Positions 1-13,598 are shown, counted from the first letter of the stretch. The stretch: DNA of 64,000 nt from Plectrocnemia conspersa (GCA_009617715.1 VTFK01000170.1:124001-188000), one strand, 5' to 3'. Translations and numbers: made by a program. Notes: generated by a model from the letters alone, not told the origin.

Positions 1-230
1 TCTTTCGCCAGCTGATCAAGGTATTATGCAAGGCTGCGAGAAAAAGGTTGGCAGCCGCTGTCAGCATGGCAACAGTCAGACTTTCGAGCGCGCCAATCTG
101 TCAGCGGTAGCTTGCGTAGGCAATGAACCCACTCTGGGGGCTTGGTTCGCAGCTATTGGTCCGTTTCGCATAACGTTCCGAACACGTGCCTGGATTGGAA
201 TTTGATGCAAAACTGGGAAAACATATGATG
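1..230. other. GC-richer edge segment, unassigned
   Basis: The first ~200 bases are clearly richer in G+C than the DNA that follows and look unlike the surrounding AT-rich sequence. One frame on the + strand is open for about 35 codons but has no recognisable domain and no convincing splice donor. The segment lies upstream of and in the same orientation as the SCaMC exons, so it could be an upstream exon, promoter or conserved element of that gene, but nothing in the sequence proves it. Confidence 0.25.
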
Positions 231-2290
231 ATTTTTATACTCTTGTTACTGTTTTTTTTATTGTTTACGTTTAAACATCAGTGCTAGAATTTTCCGTATT
301 ACTATAATATAATACATATATTTCGTAATATCTGGGCTACAATTACAACTCGCAAGTCAAGACACGTGTATACAATCGACATGCTAGTTATTATTTTCAA
401 TTTATATGCCAATGTGGTGAAAGTTATCAGTTTATTATTATTATTTATTTATGAAAAAGCTTTTAAGATACAATTATGGATAAAGTAAAAATACTTTCTA
501 AGAAAACCTTTTATCCTTATCATTGTGAAAGTGCACAGACGAATAAAATATGTTCATCAACAGCCATACATTAAAGCAGAAGAAATAGCTATATTATTCC
601 AACCAATCATCTGAAGAACTACTACAAATATGTATGCATTTTTACAACCCAATCCTGTTTGAAAAATAAATATTGCATTCCAATTTATTTCATTAATACT
701 TAACCCTATGGTTGCCGAGCCTTTTGTGATTCAAATATCGAAAAAATATTGTTTGACCTTGTAGTCAATACACTACAGCCCATTCAAAATGTATTCGCTT
801 CTTTCTTTAATGATGACGTCAGATACGCAATTTTCGCCCTAACTACAAAAGCAAAAGCCGATTTATCGAATCTTGGAAAACATGGACTATATTTTTTGAA
901 TGAACAGTATTCTTTAATTCCATATTCATTTATATTTTTTATTATTAAATATTAATATTAAAACAGTTAACATTGTCTTGAATTCTAAATGCATCTTCGT
1001 GCACTTATTAGTATGTATGATTAAACTGTTTTAATTGATGTATGTAGATGTTCAATATATATTTCGACAATCTGTACGTAGAATTTGCTACGCAATCACT
1101 TGTCGCCTTTCACATGCGGAGCTATTTATTTTTATGTTTTTTTTTTTTTCTAAAACCGTTCTACGATTGCGTTTGTAATTACGTAGAAGGGTTTCAAAAT
1201 ACCCATTTTTTTAATGAAGAATCTTATCAAATTGTTTCGCTTGGATCGTTCACTTCGTCCATAACGATTGGATTTTACGTAATTTATGTTGTTCAAAATA
1301 TATAATTTTAATAGATCGAATTCATTTTTGATATCATATTTCACCAAATACCATTAGTATTTATTGCCATGATGTATACGCGTGTGTTTTAATTGTTGCC
1401 ATCCGCTGAACGACGAGTAGTTCTTAAACATACATAATTTTAATATTGCTTACGTATGAATTACGAAATTAACACGTGAGTGTAAAGGGTTCAATCGCTA
1501 TTGACCGCTTTGGGGACCGCAGTTAATTTACATCAGTCTTCCAATTTTTACACATATACATTCGCGCGTGTTAAAGCCGAGTCACAAGAATATAGTCGTA
1601 ATTGTGTTGTTTTTGTTTCTACCTGCGCTGCAATAACGGTTATTATCGGGAAACTGCAGCGTATCGGCATACTTTGGAGAGTTTATCAGAGATCGATAAC
1701 AATTTTACACGTATGATATATTATTTAAAAAAAAAATTAAAATATTTTTGTTATATAGTGATACAAATTACATATAATATATATATACATTTACATACAT
1801 AGAAAATATATTTACAGAAAATGTACATATTTTGAAATATAAAAATTCAAAATAAAATCACTGTTAAATTAGAAGTCAGAAGCGATACACGCGCGTAAGA
1901 ATATTCATTGTCATTTAAGGCTATAAAAATAAATATTTCGGCCCATTTTGTACAAAATAAATAAAAAATAATATATATGTAATATCACAGTAACAGGTTG
2001 TAAACTCCTACAGTATCGTTGTGTTAGTTCCAGCGTCTGTATGTTTTGGATATAAAGTATAAGATGTGACGCTCACTGATTTACAATAAATAATAAACAG
2101 GAACGACAACTTATATAAATTACTATGTCCGGTTGCACCTTAATGAATAGTAATTACCAATTACTATTCAAAGATTGACAATTAGTAATAGTCGTCGCGA
2201 ACTTATTCATAGTCTTCTCATTGCGAAAAGACGAATTAATTAAAGACGTTCGTGTGTGATATAGTAATTGTTATAAAATCAAGGCTACAA
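231..2290. other. AT-rich noncoding stretch
   Basis: About 2 kb of AT-rich DNA with only short chance open frames. I see no domain, RNA gene or clear transposon here. One perfect CRE-like octamer (tgacgtca) lies at 814-821. It is probably intron or upstream flank of the SCaMC gene. Confidence 0.5.
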
Positions 2291-2329
2291 TTTTGTGATA
2301 GAAATTGTTCCCTTTCACTTTTTTTCACT

Positions 2330-2530
2330 TACTTACGTGAGTGTGTGCGTGTTTGCAGTTCGCGAATGCGTGCGGTATGTCAATGTCTTGAACGAGCGTA
2401 CCTTTGACACTGACGTCACTTACATAGAAGTGCACACCCACTTGTTGACGTCATCTTTGCTGGTTTTTTACCGCGGCTACTATCAGCATGTGTTTTTTTT
2501 AGCGAATACTCGTTGGAACATGTTATGTAT
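2330..2530 (+). promoter_or_regulatory. Island with paired CRE sites upstream of the SCaMC exons
   Basis: This GC-richer patch contains two perfect CREB/ATF-type palindromes, tgacgtca at 2411-2418 and at 2446-2453, only 35 bp apart, with a GT-rich stretch just upstream. It lies about 550 bp before the first visible SCaMC exon. Some vertebrate SCaMC genes have short isoforms from internal promoters, so an internal cAMP-responsive promoter is possible. An open frame of 93 codons spans 2295-2576, but its translation matches nothing I know and I do not call it a gene. Confidence 0.35.
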
Positions 2531-2660
2531 ATTATTTCGTGATTATCTTTATAAGTCAAATTTGAGATTCAGATGACTAACATTTATATACATAGATATA
2601 GCATATACCTTCTTGGAGTGTATTCAAAATAAATTATCATTTCTTCTTGTATTTATTAAT

Positions 2661-2724
2661 ATGGTAATGGTAATGGTAATAGTGAGGCAGAAGAATAGAC
2701 TTTTTAAATAAATAAATAAATAAA
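2661..2724. repeat. Short tandem repeats (hexamer, then AAAT)n
   Basis: Three copies of a ggtaat-type hexamer at about 2661-2680 are followed by an (AAAT)n run at about 2705-2724. Simple-sequence tracts of this kind often mark decayed retroelement tails, but no element body is recognisable here. Confidence 0.6.
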
Positions 2725-3006
2725 ACAAAGTAATAATAGATAACACAGTTTTATAAAAAAATATTAACGATCTTTGAGTTTTATTTTAATTCAATGATGA
2801 AATTTTATAAACTTAATACTCATATAGTACATAAATATTTATAGTTAAGCAATAAAAACAATATCAGTATTTTACTTGGAATAAAATAGGTTTGTTATTA
2901 TTAAAAGACTTGCATCACTGTAGGTTTAAAAATGTTGCATTATATGTGTTATTTTATAAATATTTTTATTTAATCAAATGTTATAACCGTGACTTAAATT
3001 TTTCAG

Positions 3007-5146
3007 TATTTGGACATTGGTGAAGATATGAACGTTCCCGACGACTTCACGCCGAGTGAAATGCAATCCGGAATGTGGTGGAGACATCTCCTCGCTGGTG
3101 GTGTAGCCGGAGCCGTTTCCAGAACCTGCACGGCTCCTTTAGACAGAACCAAAGTTTTCTTACAGGTAAATATATATTACAATCACTTGGAACAAACCAT
3201 CTTTCGTGTTATTGCATTGCGAATTTTATATTTATGTTTTACGAAATGTGGCAATTTAATTTCCTGTTTGGCTTAGTGAAAGAAAAACAATTTTAGTAAC
3301 ACGAAAAATGTTTGATACACATCAGCAAATGCGTCTAGAGCAACTGCTTTTAATGTGGCAGTTTCATTTTAATGATATTTGTCGCATAAGAAAAGTTTGT
3401 TGGTATCAAGTCTTTGCAACTTCTGCTCCCAATCGATGGACTCTTGATATTAAAAAATTATCTAGAACATCCTCACTTCCATCCTATAACATACTAACAT
3501 AAGTTAGAGCTATTGATATCAGTGTTTATGTTGCAGTTTACAATTAATGAGAATTTTAATATTTATTGTGCAGAAACAGATCTTTGATCGATTGCCCACT
3601 ATTGATAAATCTGCGCTATACTACAGCTTTTCCCTTTTAATCTAATCTCAATTCAGAAATTAAATTGCTACACTGTATATATGATAATATTTTACTGATT
3701 TAAAAAAATAATTTTGTTGTAATCATAATCATTTTTGCCTAATCAAATTTGTTTGTTGCTTACTGCCAAATGTTAGAAAATACAGATTATGATAATTAAA
3801 TAATAAAAAAAATATATGTATATACATATATATATATGAAACATAAAAACAAAGTTGTAAATATTATCATAATATTTAAATGTTTTATGTGTTTGTTAGT
3901 TTGAAATGTGAAATTATAAAGTAGACGTCATAATGATATTTGTGTCACTACTTACAATTAAAGATAAGTAGATGTCATCAAAATTAAACGAGGGGTAAAT
4001 AAAGTAAAGACATCATTTTCTGTTATTAAAGTCCAAAATACGTATTTATATAATCAAATCTCAGAGAATTAATAAATATTTACTGAAGTATTTTAACTAT
4101 GAAGATATTAAAATAATGTAATTAACTTTTACTTTATTGCAACTTTAACTAATATGTTTTTTTAATAATGGTTTTGACGAAAAATTAGGATATGATTTGA
4201 ATCTTCTCGTTCAAATATGCATAAACTTTTAATATGAATATTTTTAACACGGGTATTTTCCTTTTGTGCTCTTTTAGGTTAATCCTTCCAGAGAACGTAT
4301 GTTAAGTTGCTTGAAGAACATGCTGAAAGAGGGCGGTGTATTAGGACTATGGCGAGGCAACGGCATAAACGTGATCAAAATAGCGCCGGAGTCAGCGATC
4401 AAGTTCGCCGCTTACGAACAATGCAAAAGAATCATACTCGGTGACAGGAAAGGAGCCACGTTAGAAATGTACGAGAGATTTATGGCCGGAGCGATGGCCG
4501 GTAGCATCAGTCAAACGGCCATATATCCGCTAGAAGTAATGAAGACTCGACTGGCACTGAGAAAGACGGGACAATATAAAGGTATCGCCGATGCTGCGCA
4601 CAAGATTTACGCCCGAGAAGGACTCAGGAGCTTCTACAAAGGCTACATTCCAAATATACTAGGTATCATACCGTATGCGGGGATCGACTTGGCCGTCTAC
4701 GAAACTCTCAAGAAGAAATATATCAAGAATCATCCAGGATACGAGCAACCGAGTATATTTTTGCTGTTGGCATGCGGAAGTGCTTCGTCGACTCTCGGAC
4801 AAGTGTGTTCCTACCCTTTGGCGCTCATAAGAACTAGACTGCAAGCGCAAGGTGATTATATTCTCTATATATACATAATCTTAGATTGCGACCTGCGATT
4901 GCGAATAGCTTGCAATTCGATCTTAAATCTATTTAGTGTATTAAAACTCGATTTTATGTCTTTACAGAGGTGAAGAGCAGCGAAAACACGATGAGAGGCG
5001 TCTTGCGGAGTATAATCCAAAAGGAGGGACCTTTGGGGTTATATCAGGGGATCACTCCCAACTTCATCAAAGTGATACCGGCCGTATCGATCAGTTATGT
5101 TGTTTACGAGTACGCCAGCAAAAAATTGGGCGTTAGAATGACATGA
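3007..5146 (+). CDS. SCaMC: SCaMC-type mitochondrial ATP-Mg/phosphate carrier, 3' part (exons 3007-3165, 4278-4851, 4968-5146)
   Basis: Three exons join in frame (159+574+179 nt) to give 303 residues plus stop. Junctions: acceptor ttttcag before 3007, donor gtaaat after 3165, acceptor ttttag before 4278, donor gtgatt after 4851, acceptor tttacag before 4968. The protein begins with the linker typed [15 protein letters not shown], which in this family follows the EF-hand region, and then shows the three tandem mitochondrial-carrier repeats. Signature motifs are PLDRTK (repeat 1), PLEVMKTR (repeat 2) and PLALIRTR (repeat 3, with the Ala variant usual in SCaMCs). Family members exchange ATP-Mg for phosphate across the inner mitochondrial membrane and are activated by calcium through N-terminal EF-hands. 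Those EF-hands and the start codon are not visible, so the gene is 5'-partial here or has upstream exons to the left. The gene is convergent with the KLF gene. I see no frameshift or stop inside the exons. Confidence 0.93.
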
Positions 5147-5503
5147 TGTCAATGCTCTCTAGGTAGAAATTTTTCAATATTTATACTAATAATAAGTAGG
5201 TTTTAAATTTGGAAGGAACGAATCAGATATTTATTGTAACAATATTCACACAATGTACGTATATTGTTATTCTGCTATTATATATGTGTATTCTTATGTA
5301 TGTTGCCTTAATTTTATTGCGAGTGGGTAAATTATGAGCTGTCAATGATACATAATATACAGGCGGATCTATAATTTTTCGGATAATCCCTTTAGTATTT
5401 TTTATATTGATCTGGAATTATTGTATTGTATAACTTTTTCTATAAAGTAAATATACGAGGGGTGTTGAGTCTTCTCGCTTGTCTTGAATCGATGGACTAG
5501 CGA

Positions 5504-5509
5504 AATAAA
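5504..5509 (+). terminator. Candidate poly(A) signal of SCaMC
   Basis: aataaa is the first canonical hexamer after the SCaMC stop codon at 5144-5146, giving a plausible 3' UTR of about 380 nt. Many later copies exist in this AT-rich DNA, so a longer 3' UTR is equally possible. Confidence 0.35.
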
Positions 5510-8500
5510 TAGATTTATTTATTGCTTACATGCGTTTGACCTCAGTGATTGAGCTAAGGCTGTACGCTATTTGCATTAATTATTATCCTAATGTGCATTA
5601 GCTCAGATTCTTTATTTTTAGGAATCTTACCATAAATTGTGATGCATCTTATTAGGATCTTAAATTTGTTTGAATTTCTAAGATCAAATATAAAAAACGA
5701 TCATTGACTCATCCCGTTGAGATACATCCGTCTGTATAATTGCATCGATTTGTTAACGTAAATTTGAAAAGCAATATAATATTGAAACAATTAGACTACT
5801 GAAATTCTAAATTATTATTCTAAACGTCTATTCAATGTTGTTTTGCAGTTATGTGTATTTTGTCATCTCTTTGTCGATGTGTTAATTTGACATTTAAATG
5901 GTTTCGTGCGTATGGTTTATTTTTTGTGATATTGAAGTCAAAAGCGACTTTTTATATAATATAAATGTGAGTGTATGTAATACGAATAAGATAATAATAT
6001 TTATATTAAATAATTGTTTGTTGTGAAATAGCTGTGATCTATTTCGTGAAAGAGGTTACTAGTCAAAATGGACATCCTTTTTATTTAATTTAAATTATTT
6101 ACTCTTGTAAGCGTTGTATGCCTTAGTGTTGTCTGTTGTAATATAATATGTATATTTAACACCTAAAGCGCATTTTGACCCGTTACTTGTATAAGTTACG
6201 ATATTAGTTTCTCGAGCGAGGCTTACTATGCTGATGATTCGTCTTTAGATAAGCAGAAAACTTTTCCTTATAAATAAGACTGTTATGAATTTATTAATTT
6301 AAGATTGTTTAAGTTCACGTCACATAAGATTTTTACCGGATAATTTTATTTTGGTGGTTTTCAATTTAAGTGCATTTTTTAATTTCTAAATTTTGATTTT
6401 ATGATAATGTTGGGGTGTTTTGATCAAATAACTCCAAAATCTTTTTTTAAATCATAGTATTTTATTTTATTATTTATATTAAAATTCTTACCATTATTTT
6501 AGTATGTTATATAAATAAGAATATGTTATTTTTTTAAGGTATTTATTATAGTTTTATGTTTATTATGTATTTTTTTACGTATAATAATTTATAGTAATTC
6601 AACTAATACTCAGAGTTGCCTTGTTAGGAATCTCATATAGTTAGTTTATTAAAATATATGAAAATAATAGTATAGATTAATGTATTCCAAAATTATTTTT
6701 TAAGGTTACAATTCAAAATATTTTTGTGCCTTTTTGATAAGTAGTTTTTATTCCAAATTAACAAAATTTGCCAAAAATATGAGTATTGAAAAGTTTATCT
6801 ATGAATATATGTATGGTTGATAAACAAAAACTTAAAGTTATTATTTGTGATTCAATATATAATTTGATGTCTATAAAGAATCTTTTCGAAAATGAGAAAT
6901 CAAAATTTGATGGTCAGTCGGCTTGTATTTGCTCGCTCGCAATACTTTGTACTTACTCTAAATACATACATATATACACATAATGTGTATTATATTATAT
7001 TGAAAAAATAATTATAAAAAATGAGCACAACTTCATTGTACGTACGGTTTATAATGCTTATTCAAATTAATTTTATAAATTAATTTGACATTCGGAGAGT
7101 TCTGGAGGATGATACCTCACGATTAATTGTTATGTTTTATCATATGTGTGTATATTGATTTGAAGCAAAGCTTCTCAAACATAATTTTATTATGTTTGTA
7201 GAAATTTGGGAAGCCATAGAACGTAAATACCATATCGCAAAAAATCTGCCTTAGAGTTTTCGTGATATAATTTTCAGAATATTGTATGTTTTTATTCTGT
7301 TACACGTCCTATGAATCATGTCTATATATTTTGCATTGTTGTATGTCTTTTGAAATTCAATTATTAATAACTCTAAGCTTACAGTATCACAGTTGAGCTA
7401 TAAACTTTAATCTATAGTAAATGTGAATCTTTTAACTTGAATAATTTGCAATTTTTGAGTAAATTTACGTGTTTCTCTATACATAATTTTTTAACATTAT
7501 TAAAAATTAAAATTAGTTAAGGATTTTATGAATTTTATTTATTGTGACTTACATAATAATTAATAAAAAAAATCGTGTTTCGGTGAAGTTTACTCTCTAA
7601 AGATAATGTTTAATGGATTGTTAAAATTAATTATTATATCTCGTTTAAGAAACTCTTCGCTTTCTCCTGTACTACATATGTATACTGTTATTTTTTTTAT
7701 TGCGTCGTCGCATATATTAAGTATGATCGCGCAACGCATACATTCAACTTTTTTGATATTAACTTTATAGTGTAAAACAAAGATTATTGTTAATGAATTT
7801 CTTTGAATCAAATTAAAATAATTCTTCTTGTAAGTGTTAAACACAATAAAGTAAACATTCAAAATATATTTCGTTTAATTTACAATTATAATATACCTTT
7901 GCTGGGAGTGAATCATCATGATGCAGATCACAATTACGTGAAATTGTAAGTATGAACCTAAAAGTGACAAATAATATCAAATTTGGTTTAAAATTCAACA
8001 CTGGAAATCTGCCCAACGTTACCGTTTTTTAAATGAAATCATTCAACTTTTGTGTAAGTATTGAATCGAAAGTACCGTTAGATTGACTGATTTAAAAACG
8101 GTATAACAATGCCGTGGAAAAAATAGTGACGTATAATAGATATTTGACCATTCAGGAGTTTCTAATGAGGTAGGAATTAGTTCCAGAAAAGTTAACTAGC
8201 TATGTAAACTACTAACATTTCCATCTATTCCATATCAAATAATTTTTATGCTGATGGTCGTAGTGTTGGAGAAAACTGTCTGTAGTGTTCCTGTGGAATC
8301 TGTTTGGAGTTGCTGTACCCGGTATCGATCGCAATGGCAGCAAGACTACTACCAACTTCTTTTTAAAACACCAAAGCGTCATGATGAGCATAATGACGTG
8401 AAGAGGAAAGCGACTGATTCTTCGATATTCTCCATCTGTCGTAGTTCGGCGGTGTCTCTTAGTTTCGAGTTATAATTCGAGTTTGTGTGCGAGAGTAATT

Positions 8501-9490
8501 TCACATATATATATTATATTATAGTTATCAAATATCATATTCTTTATACCGGTCCTTCAATGACGCTTAGATGAATGGGAGAAAGACTAATTTATAACCA
8601 GTCGTGTTATTGTTTAGCCACGTCTTTGATCCATCCCTTTAGTGGTAGCAAGATAATAACTTATGTGTGACCGTCGACACTTGTACTATCTCGACAGAAA
8701 ATAACTTTTATATTAAAAGCGTCGAATCTAAAAGTGTGACGTTATGAGTGGACTCTCCTACTTCTTCATAGTTACGCTACTAATCCCAAAAATTTAGCTT
8801 CGGAACTATGCAATTTTGACTCGTGGCACCAATTTCGTAGGCCACAGCAATATATTAAAATTATTTCGTATATATTGTATTGTTGCGACATGCTTAAAGG
8901 TCGGTTTAATTTAGATTTCGGGCAATATCGGTTGGATTCATAAAAAGCTTGTAAATTACCACATTTATTATGTATGTATATATATTTAATAAATGTTAGA
9001 ATTTAAGAAACATCATAGTTACCTTTTATATTATATTTTGTTGCGAACCTAAATTTTATGCAAATGGTTCAAGACTTGACTAAGCTATAATATATAATAA
9101 ATATAAATTCCATATAGTGTAAATAAACTTATTTAATTTGTTATTTATATTTTCATGGAAATTTAAAAAAAAAATGCTATTTAGGTGTACATATTTAATT
9201 TATTAAGTGACTGCATGTTGTATACATAGTATTTTTCTTGTAAATACATATAAATTAATTGGTTATAAATGCATTGAAATTAAAAAAAGACATTTTGCAC
9301 GTGCATTGACAATATTTTTTTTCTAAAAAAATATTATAAAAAACTTTAAATTTAAAACATAATCATAGTAATAATAATATTTGAACAAAACGTAAATAAA
9401 TGACAAAAAATGATTTTATTTCACCTTTTAATATAACTATAATTTAACCTAAACTATGTACAAGTAAAGAGAGCACAGAATCATGTATTT
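5510..9490. other. Intergenic AT-rich stretch with one GC-richer patch
   Basis: About 4 kb without a recognisable gene. The only compositional change is at about 8240-8480, where a 75-codon open frame of near-balanced composition runs on the + strand. Its translation has no domain I recognise and I see no splice context. Possibly 3' UTR of SCaMC, a noncoding RNA or an old element. Confidence 0.4.
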
Positions 9491-9499
9491 AACGGTGCA

Positions 9500-9527
9500 T
9501 TAAAAAGTAACCGAGGTTACTTTTTAA
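9500..9527. repeat. Near-perfect 28-bp palindrome
   Basis: Two 13-nt arms (ttaaaaagtaacc and its exact complement) flank a 2-nt centre. It lies 50 bp before the larger hairpin at 9576-9760 and may be part of the same foldback structure. Confidence 0.8.
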
Positions 9528-9575
9528 CGCCCCACAATTATAATATAATATAATATGATCGAATATATATTTTTT

Positions 9576-9760
9576 TTTGAAATCTCGGAATTCATCGCGA
9601 TTTTCACTTATTTGAATTTTATATTTCGGCCGTGATTATCCGGCCATGATCACGAATTATTCGTAACTGTTGGGAATAATTCGTGATCATGGCCGGAATA
9701 TCACGGTCGAAATATAGAATACAAGTAAGTGAAAATCGCGATGAATTCCGAGATTTCAAA
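9576..9760. repeat. Long inverted repeat: 87-bp arms, 11-nt loop, Penelope-terminal-like
   Basis: Arms 9576-9662 and 9674-9760 pair with only about six mismatches (about 93% identity) around an 11-nt loop. Within each arm is a block beginning atatttcggc and ending near gatcacgaa. This block closely resembles the sequence at 37780-37830 that abuts a Penelope-like element relic, so the hairpin looks like two head-to-head copies of a Penelope terminal segment. Transcribed, it would form a hairpin RNA of a size that insects can process to siRNAs. The structure is seen directly; its origin and function are inferred. Confidence 0.85.
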
Positions 9761-9789
9761 AATAATTATATTCGCGAAAATCTAAAAAT

Positions 9790-12430
9790 CCATATATATA
9801 TATTTTACATTTAAAACAATATAATATCTATGACTGATTAATATATGGCAGAAATCAATAACTTTTATGACTCAATAGATGTGGCATTATATATTATTAA
9901 ATTAAATTTATTCCTCAAGTGAACGTTTGCATAACTTATATTATAAATAACAATAATACATATAATTATAATAGATATTGGTACGAGAAATTTTAGGTTT
10001 TTGGTTTTTTATTTAATAAAAAAATGTATAACATAGATATTAATTAAATCACAATACTTACGCTTCCACAAATCTATATATTTATTAAAGATATTATTAA
10101 AAGTGTGTATATCGTCGCCTTACTGCGTATTTGTTCTATATTTTAATAAATTGAAATTATAATTTATAGCATAAGATTCGATAGAATAAGACTCACAGTT
10201 AGGCGATGATGTGTATTGTATTATATTAATACACATCGTTGTAGATATATACTTACATAATTAAAACTAACAACGCTTCTTAAAGAATCGAAATTATAAT
10301 AATAATACAATTTTCTTTACAGCAGTTATAATATATACAAAAAAAATGTTTTCTAAATTTCGCAAAACGATTTATTTTACTATATATACTATTTATGAAA
10401 AGTTTTCTTTATGATATAAATATTACGCTGAAAGGGACATATAATCATAACATTAACAATTAAATAAAGATATTTTTGCAATTATGTATATATATATATT
10501 TTTTAATAAATCAATCACAGTGAAAACGTACAATACTAAATACAAAGACTTAACTAAAAATCTTTTGTGATACATATATTTTTGAGATTAATTCGAAAAA
10601 TACATTTTTTTGTGATATTTGTGTTATACTTTTAGACGTAAAGAGTAATAATTGCGTTTGAAATAATACTTATTTTTAATATAAACAATAACTTTACCAA
10701 AACATACATATATATAACTGAAAAATAAAACTGTCTTTGGTGAATATTTAATTTTATTTGTTATAATTTAATATTGAAATATATTTCTAAAATTTTTGTT
10801 ATTGAAAAATATGAAAAAAACTTTATATAATTGAAAGCAAAGTGCAAATAAAAAATATATTTCATGTAAAAATAATAATATGAAATATTATATATTTTTA
10901 TCAATAATTAAATTTTGTACTTAATTTGATATGTATTGACATAAACTAGATTTATTTTATAATGGCAATAATTACTAGTTAGTAAAACTAAAAAATAATA
11001 ACTCAAAGTTCAGATTTCGTGCAAAATTGAATTATTGAATGGTGTTTCGTGCAAAATTGAAATATATAAAATATAAAATTCATATTTTGTAATTTTAATA
11101 AATGAATGGCAAAACTTACAAGATATTAAGCAGTTTTCAAGATATTATGCAAAAGATATGGCTATTTTGACTATCATTTTTCCGAATAAAAAAAATAATA
11201 CTACAAATATCTTACATTAAATACGTTTACAGCTAGTATACGATTCGATAAGAGTAAATATGAAGCACGGAATATATATTTTTTAAATATTACATACATT
11301 TACTTGAATATGTCGGATGGCACGTATTGATTTGATTATTTTCTTTATAATGGCAGATATGGCTTTTGAATGTTTAAAATATACTTTTGACTTTGATGTA
11401 ATATTATCATGCTTTAAAAATGATCGATATACTAACACTATACAATGGTTGAAAATAAGTAGAACCACAAAAGGTATTTGAATGAGCAATATTTTTATTA
11501 TAATTGGAGGGTTAATAAAATCGCATCGGCCCACCAAAAGCTAAGGAAAATATTGCTCATCAAATATTTCTCTTCCAGCAATGAGCAATCGGGTTCTAAA
11601 ATACAATACATTTCAGCTCAAACTAGATATATCACCGTGTCTCGCGCTGATGCGAGTGTAATATAGGGTTTGACTACACTAGCGCTTTGCTTACGTTTTT
11701 ACCGAGGTTTTTTTAACTGATGTTTTAGTTTGATAACATTGTAGATAAAAAGGCATTGTGAAAAAAACGACAAATAATAGAAGGAGACAATGTTAAAAAT
11801 ACGTCGTATGTTCAAAATACACCTCGCTAAATATTATTTAGAGCAATGTTTCACAACTATTAATTTTAGCGACAAACTGATATTTACGTTGCTACTGTAC
11901 CGATTTTAAGCAGTATAGACATCCTAAATTACTTTTAATAATAATCACTGACTCTTAAATTTTTTTAATAATAATTTAAAGATTACTTATAATAAACTAT
12001 TATAGATACATACACATAGTACACATTTAAAGCAGATAAAGGTTATAGTTTATTTAATATTATGGCTTTTTAAGTTAGAATTATGATACCGCTTATGATA
12101 GTGTTACTCGTGATACTAGAAACAGATTTTTGTCACAAAGATTGTGTTGATATCTAATTTGATATACATTTCATCATCATTTTTTCATATTTTCATATTT
12201 CATTAAATGAGATAATCGACTATAACAAAATTACTTCTGAGCTTAAAGCATTTTTTTTAATAAATGATCAATTTTGCGTATTTAAAAAAAATTTAATCCA
12301 ATTAAAGATTTTAGATATAGTGATTTGTGATTATACAGAAAATTATTATTTTTGTGACAAAAATCTGAAATAGTACATAGGTCGGCAACGTCTAAAACAG
12401 TTTTTTTTTTATGATTTTTAATGCAAATAT
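9790..12430. other. AT-rich intergenic stretch
   Basis: About 2.6 kb of very AT-rich DNA with short chance open frames. A small imperfect hairpin lies at about 10201-10245. I see no gene or identifiable transposon. Confidence 0.5.
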
Positions 12431-12433
12431 ATA

Positions 12434-12981
12434 CAGTAGAGACTTGGATTGCGAGCAAAATCGTTCCGGAAATGTTTGTTATCCAAAGCACTCGTATATT
12501 AAAGCGGATCCCATTTATATATATATTGGAAACTCGAACGATTCGATCCATATATAAAAAAATATAAATACTTGATATTTTTATTATTATTTTAATTTAA
12601 TATAATAAAAATCATCGGTATCTGTTGGCTCACTGGAATCTTTTTCTTTTTGCGATTTGAACCGCTTGCACTGGAACCTATCCATTGACGGAAATATAAA
12701 ATATACTGCATTGTCGTTCGCACAGCCTTATTTTGCACTGTTTCCCATATTTAACACAGCTTTCCAATATCATTTGAAATCCTGCTGATGATCTCGATGC
12801 GGCTCTTGAATGCAGTCCTCGTTCCAAGGACACAATTTCATCAGCAATTGTATCTTCCGTTCATGAGCAAATCCCTCAATGCAATCAAACTACAGTTTTT
12901 TCCATAGCAGTATATAAAGTTAAAAATTGTTAAAAAAATGCCCGTCTTACAAAACACTCTTCGCAATCCAACATTCTACTG
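12434..12981. mobile_element. Pogo/Tigger-like element, 548 bp, with TIRs and TA duplication
   Basis: The left end reads cagtagagacttggattg at 12434. The right end, read from the opposite strand, is cagtagaatgttggattg starting at 12981. The two 22-nt termini differ at four positions. TA dinucleotides flank both ends (12432-12433 and 12982-12983), as expected for Tc1/mariner-superfamily insertion. CAGT-starting inverted repeats followed by TTGGAT-like sequence are typical of pogo/Tigger elements. The interior has no intact frame, so this is a non-autonomous or decayed copy. Confidence 0.75.
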
Positions 12982-12989
12982 TATTAGTA

Positions 12990-13598
12990 AAATCTGGTTC
13001 AACTTGCCATACATAAGCTGGGAGGATTTTATTATTTAAGAAATTTAAGAATCAAAAAATATTTGCGACATTTTAAAAATAATCAGTTAACTAGCAAAAC
13101 ATCTAAATTGAACATTGACATTCTTATTATTAAAATGTTAATTAATTTTGCTTACGGAAAATGGAAATTCGGATTTCGTGATTTTTTCCACAGTTGAAAA
13201 AGATGTCGAGTTTTAATTGGGTACGCAATGTTCATTTCCCCACAATATCTTACGGCACACTTTCCAATCGTTCGCGCATACTGGTTAGGAAACATTGCTC
13301 TAAAATACAATATGATATATATCAATTACCAAAAACGTTCTGATTGTGTCGGATATTGCTTTCGCACATTAATTAAACTGCGCCCCGTCATAAGCGCTTG
13401 TGTATTCAAGCCCATAAACAATAAAAATTCACAAAAATCATTGCTTATCAATAAAGCGATAAAAAAATTCATTCGTCCGCTTCTTAGTCTCTCTTCTAGT
13501 CCTTGATCACTAAAAAAAACTTAACGCGTGCTCGTTTTTTTAAAACAAATTTTAACTAATTTCCGGATCTCTTCTGGCTCGTTTTCTTCTACTGCCCA
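12990..13598. other. 3' flank and probable 3' UTR of the KLF gene
   Basis: Sequence just beyond the KLF stop codon. A 92-codon open frame on the + strand (13228-13506) has no recognisable domain and is not called. The - strand 3' UTR of the KLF gene should begin here. No unique poly(A) site can be chosen. Confidence 0.4.

Noticed and set aside
4659..4850. - strand frame of 63 codons over SCaMC exon 2
   Set aside because: Antisense shadow of the conserved carrier coding sequence.
8248..8475. 75-codon frame of balanced composition
   Set aside because: No domain, homologue memory or splice context; retained only as a compositional note.
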